Part shown: positions 5,551-5,745 of the stretch, piece by piece
Position numbering within the stretch: position 1 is the first letter of the stretch
Layout of the letters: the number at the start of each line of letters is the position of its first letter
NCBI GenBank assembly: GCA_030835005.1
Contig: JAUQWT010000153.1
Span: forward strand, 1-5,745
DNA: 5,745 nucleotides
Source of the DNA: Ignavibacteria bacterium
GTDB lineage: Bacteria > Bacteroidota > Ignavibacteria > Tepidaquicellales > OLB5
Direction of reading: 5' to 3'
Translations under genes and position numbers: made by a program
Notes under the pieces: generated by a model
What the model saw: only the letters and a program-made list of their open reading frames with translations
Databases searched by the model: none
Told to the model about the DNA's origin: nothing

Positions 5551-5745
5551 TCATATGCCCTCAAATTTCCTGATCAGTTCTTTTCTTCCCGGTGGTATTT
5601 CCAGAGTTGACTTTGTTTCATAATCATAGCAAGCAATAATTGTTTTCCCTTCAGCCACAATTTCCTCTGATTCAACTGTTTCTTTCACAATTGCCCAACT
5701 CAGATCAAAGCTCTTTGTACCAAGCTTTGAACAGCGCGTATAGAC
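5551..5745 (-). CDS. Acyl-CoA thioesterase, 4HBT hotdog fold, C-terminal part only
   Basis: On the minus strand the frame is open from the right window edge to the stop TGA at 5553-5551, giving the last 64 residues. RCSKLGTKSFDLSWAIV, then VAEGKTIIACYDYETKS, then IPPGRKELIRKFEGI match the second half of 4-hydroxybenzoyl-CoA thioesterase/YbgC/FadM-like proteins (about 130-150 residues), which hydrolyse acyl-CoA esters in the cytoplasm. The catalytic Asp region (YxDxDxxGHVNN) would lie beyond the edge, so activity cannot be judged. It is convergent with the ArsR gene, with only 12 bp between stop codons and no evident terminator there. The family is a good match; the substrate is unknown. Confidence 0.82.
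   Translation of the reverse strand, partial: VYTRCSKLGTKSFDLSWAIVKETVESEEIVAEGKTIIACYDYETKSTLEIPPGRKELIRKFEGI

Noticed and set aside
5542..5599. Inverted repeats AATACC/GGTATT and ACCGGG/CCCGGT at the thioesterase 3' end
   Set aside because: The arms cannot all pair in one simple stem, the loop is about 37 nt, the right arms lie in thioesterase coding sequence, and no T-run follows; probably chance.

Overview
The window reads as a chromosomal piece of a free-living, moderately AT-rich Gram-negative bacterium, most plausibly in the Bacteroidota/Ignavibacteriota/Chlorobi area. This placement is an inference. It rests on the style of the alpha-2-macroglobulin (a carboxypeptidase-regulatory-like domain inserted in its middle), on start codons mostly without a Shine-Dalgarno sequence, and on the AT-rich spacers. 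Nothing in the window identifies a species.

Layout. Positions 1-3553 (+) hold the C-terminal 1183 residues of a large bacterial alpha-2-macroglobulin family protein with an intact thioester motif (GCVEQ); its N-terminus lies upstream of the window. It is followed by a perfect 26-nt palindrome and then a standard Rho-independent terminator (to 3640). After an AT-rich spacer comes a small VOC (glyoxalase/bleomycin-resistance fold) protein at 3722-4123 (+). A good sigma70-like promoter (TTGACA, 18 bp, TACAAT) at 4154-4183 has a perfect inverted repeat, GTAACC-ATCT-GGTTAC, entirely within its spacer. This promoter leads into three same-strand genes: an SRPBCC/AHSA1-type protein (4216-4644), a DUF1428/YbaA-like protein (4801-5187) and an ArsR-type winged-helix repressor (5224-5538). 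A convergent, truncated 4HBT-type hotdog thioesterase (complement 5551-5745) runs off the right edge.

How it fits together. The A2M unit is a self-contained envelope-defence gene, probably a protease trap. The SRPBCC-DUF1428-ArsR set looks like a small operon controlled by its own last gene: the repressor has no visible metal-binding cysteines and belongs to the type usually paired with SRPBCC proteins, and the palindrome between -35 and -10 is a natural operator for it. The VOC gene just upstream has a compatible small-ligand fold but lies outside this promoter. No mobile element, CRISPR array, tRNA or rRNA is visible, and I see no clearly new defence or biosynthetic system. The features most worth checking are the operator/operon pairing, the structured 156-nt gap inside the operon, and the inserted domain and candidate bait region of the A2M.
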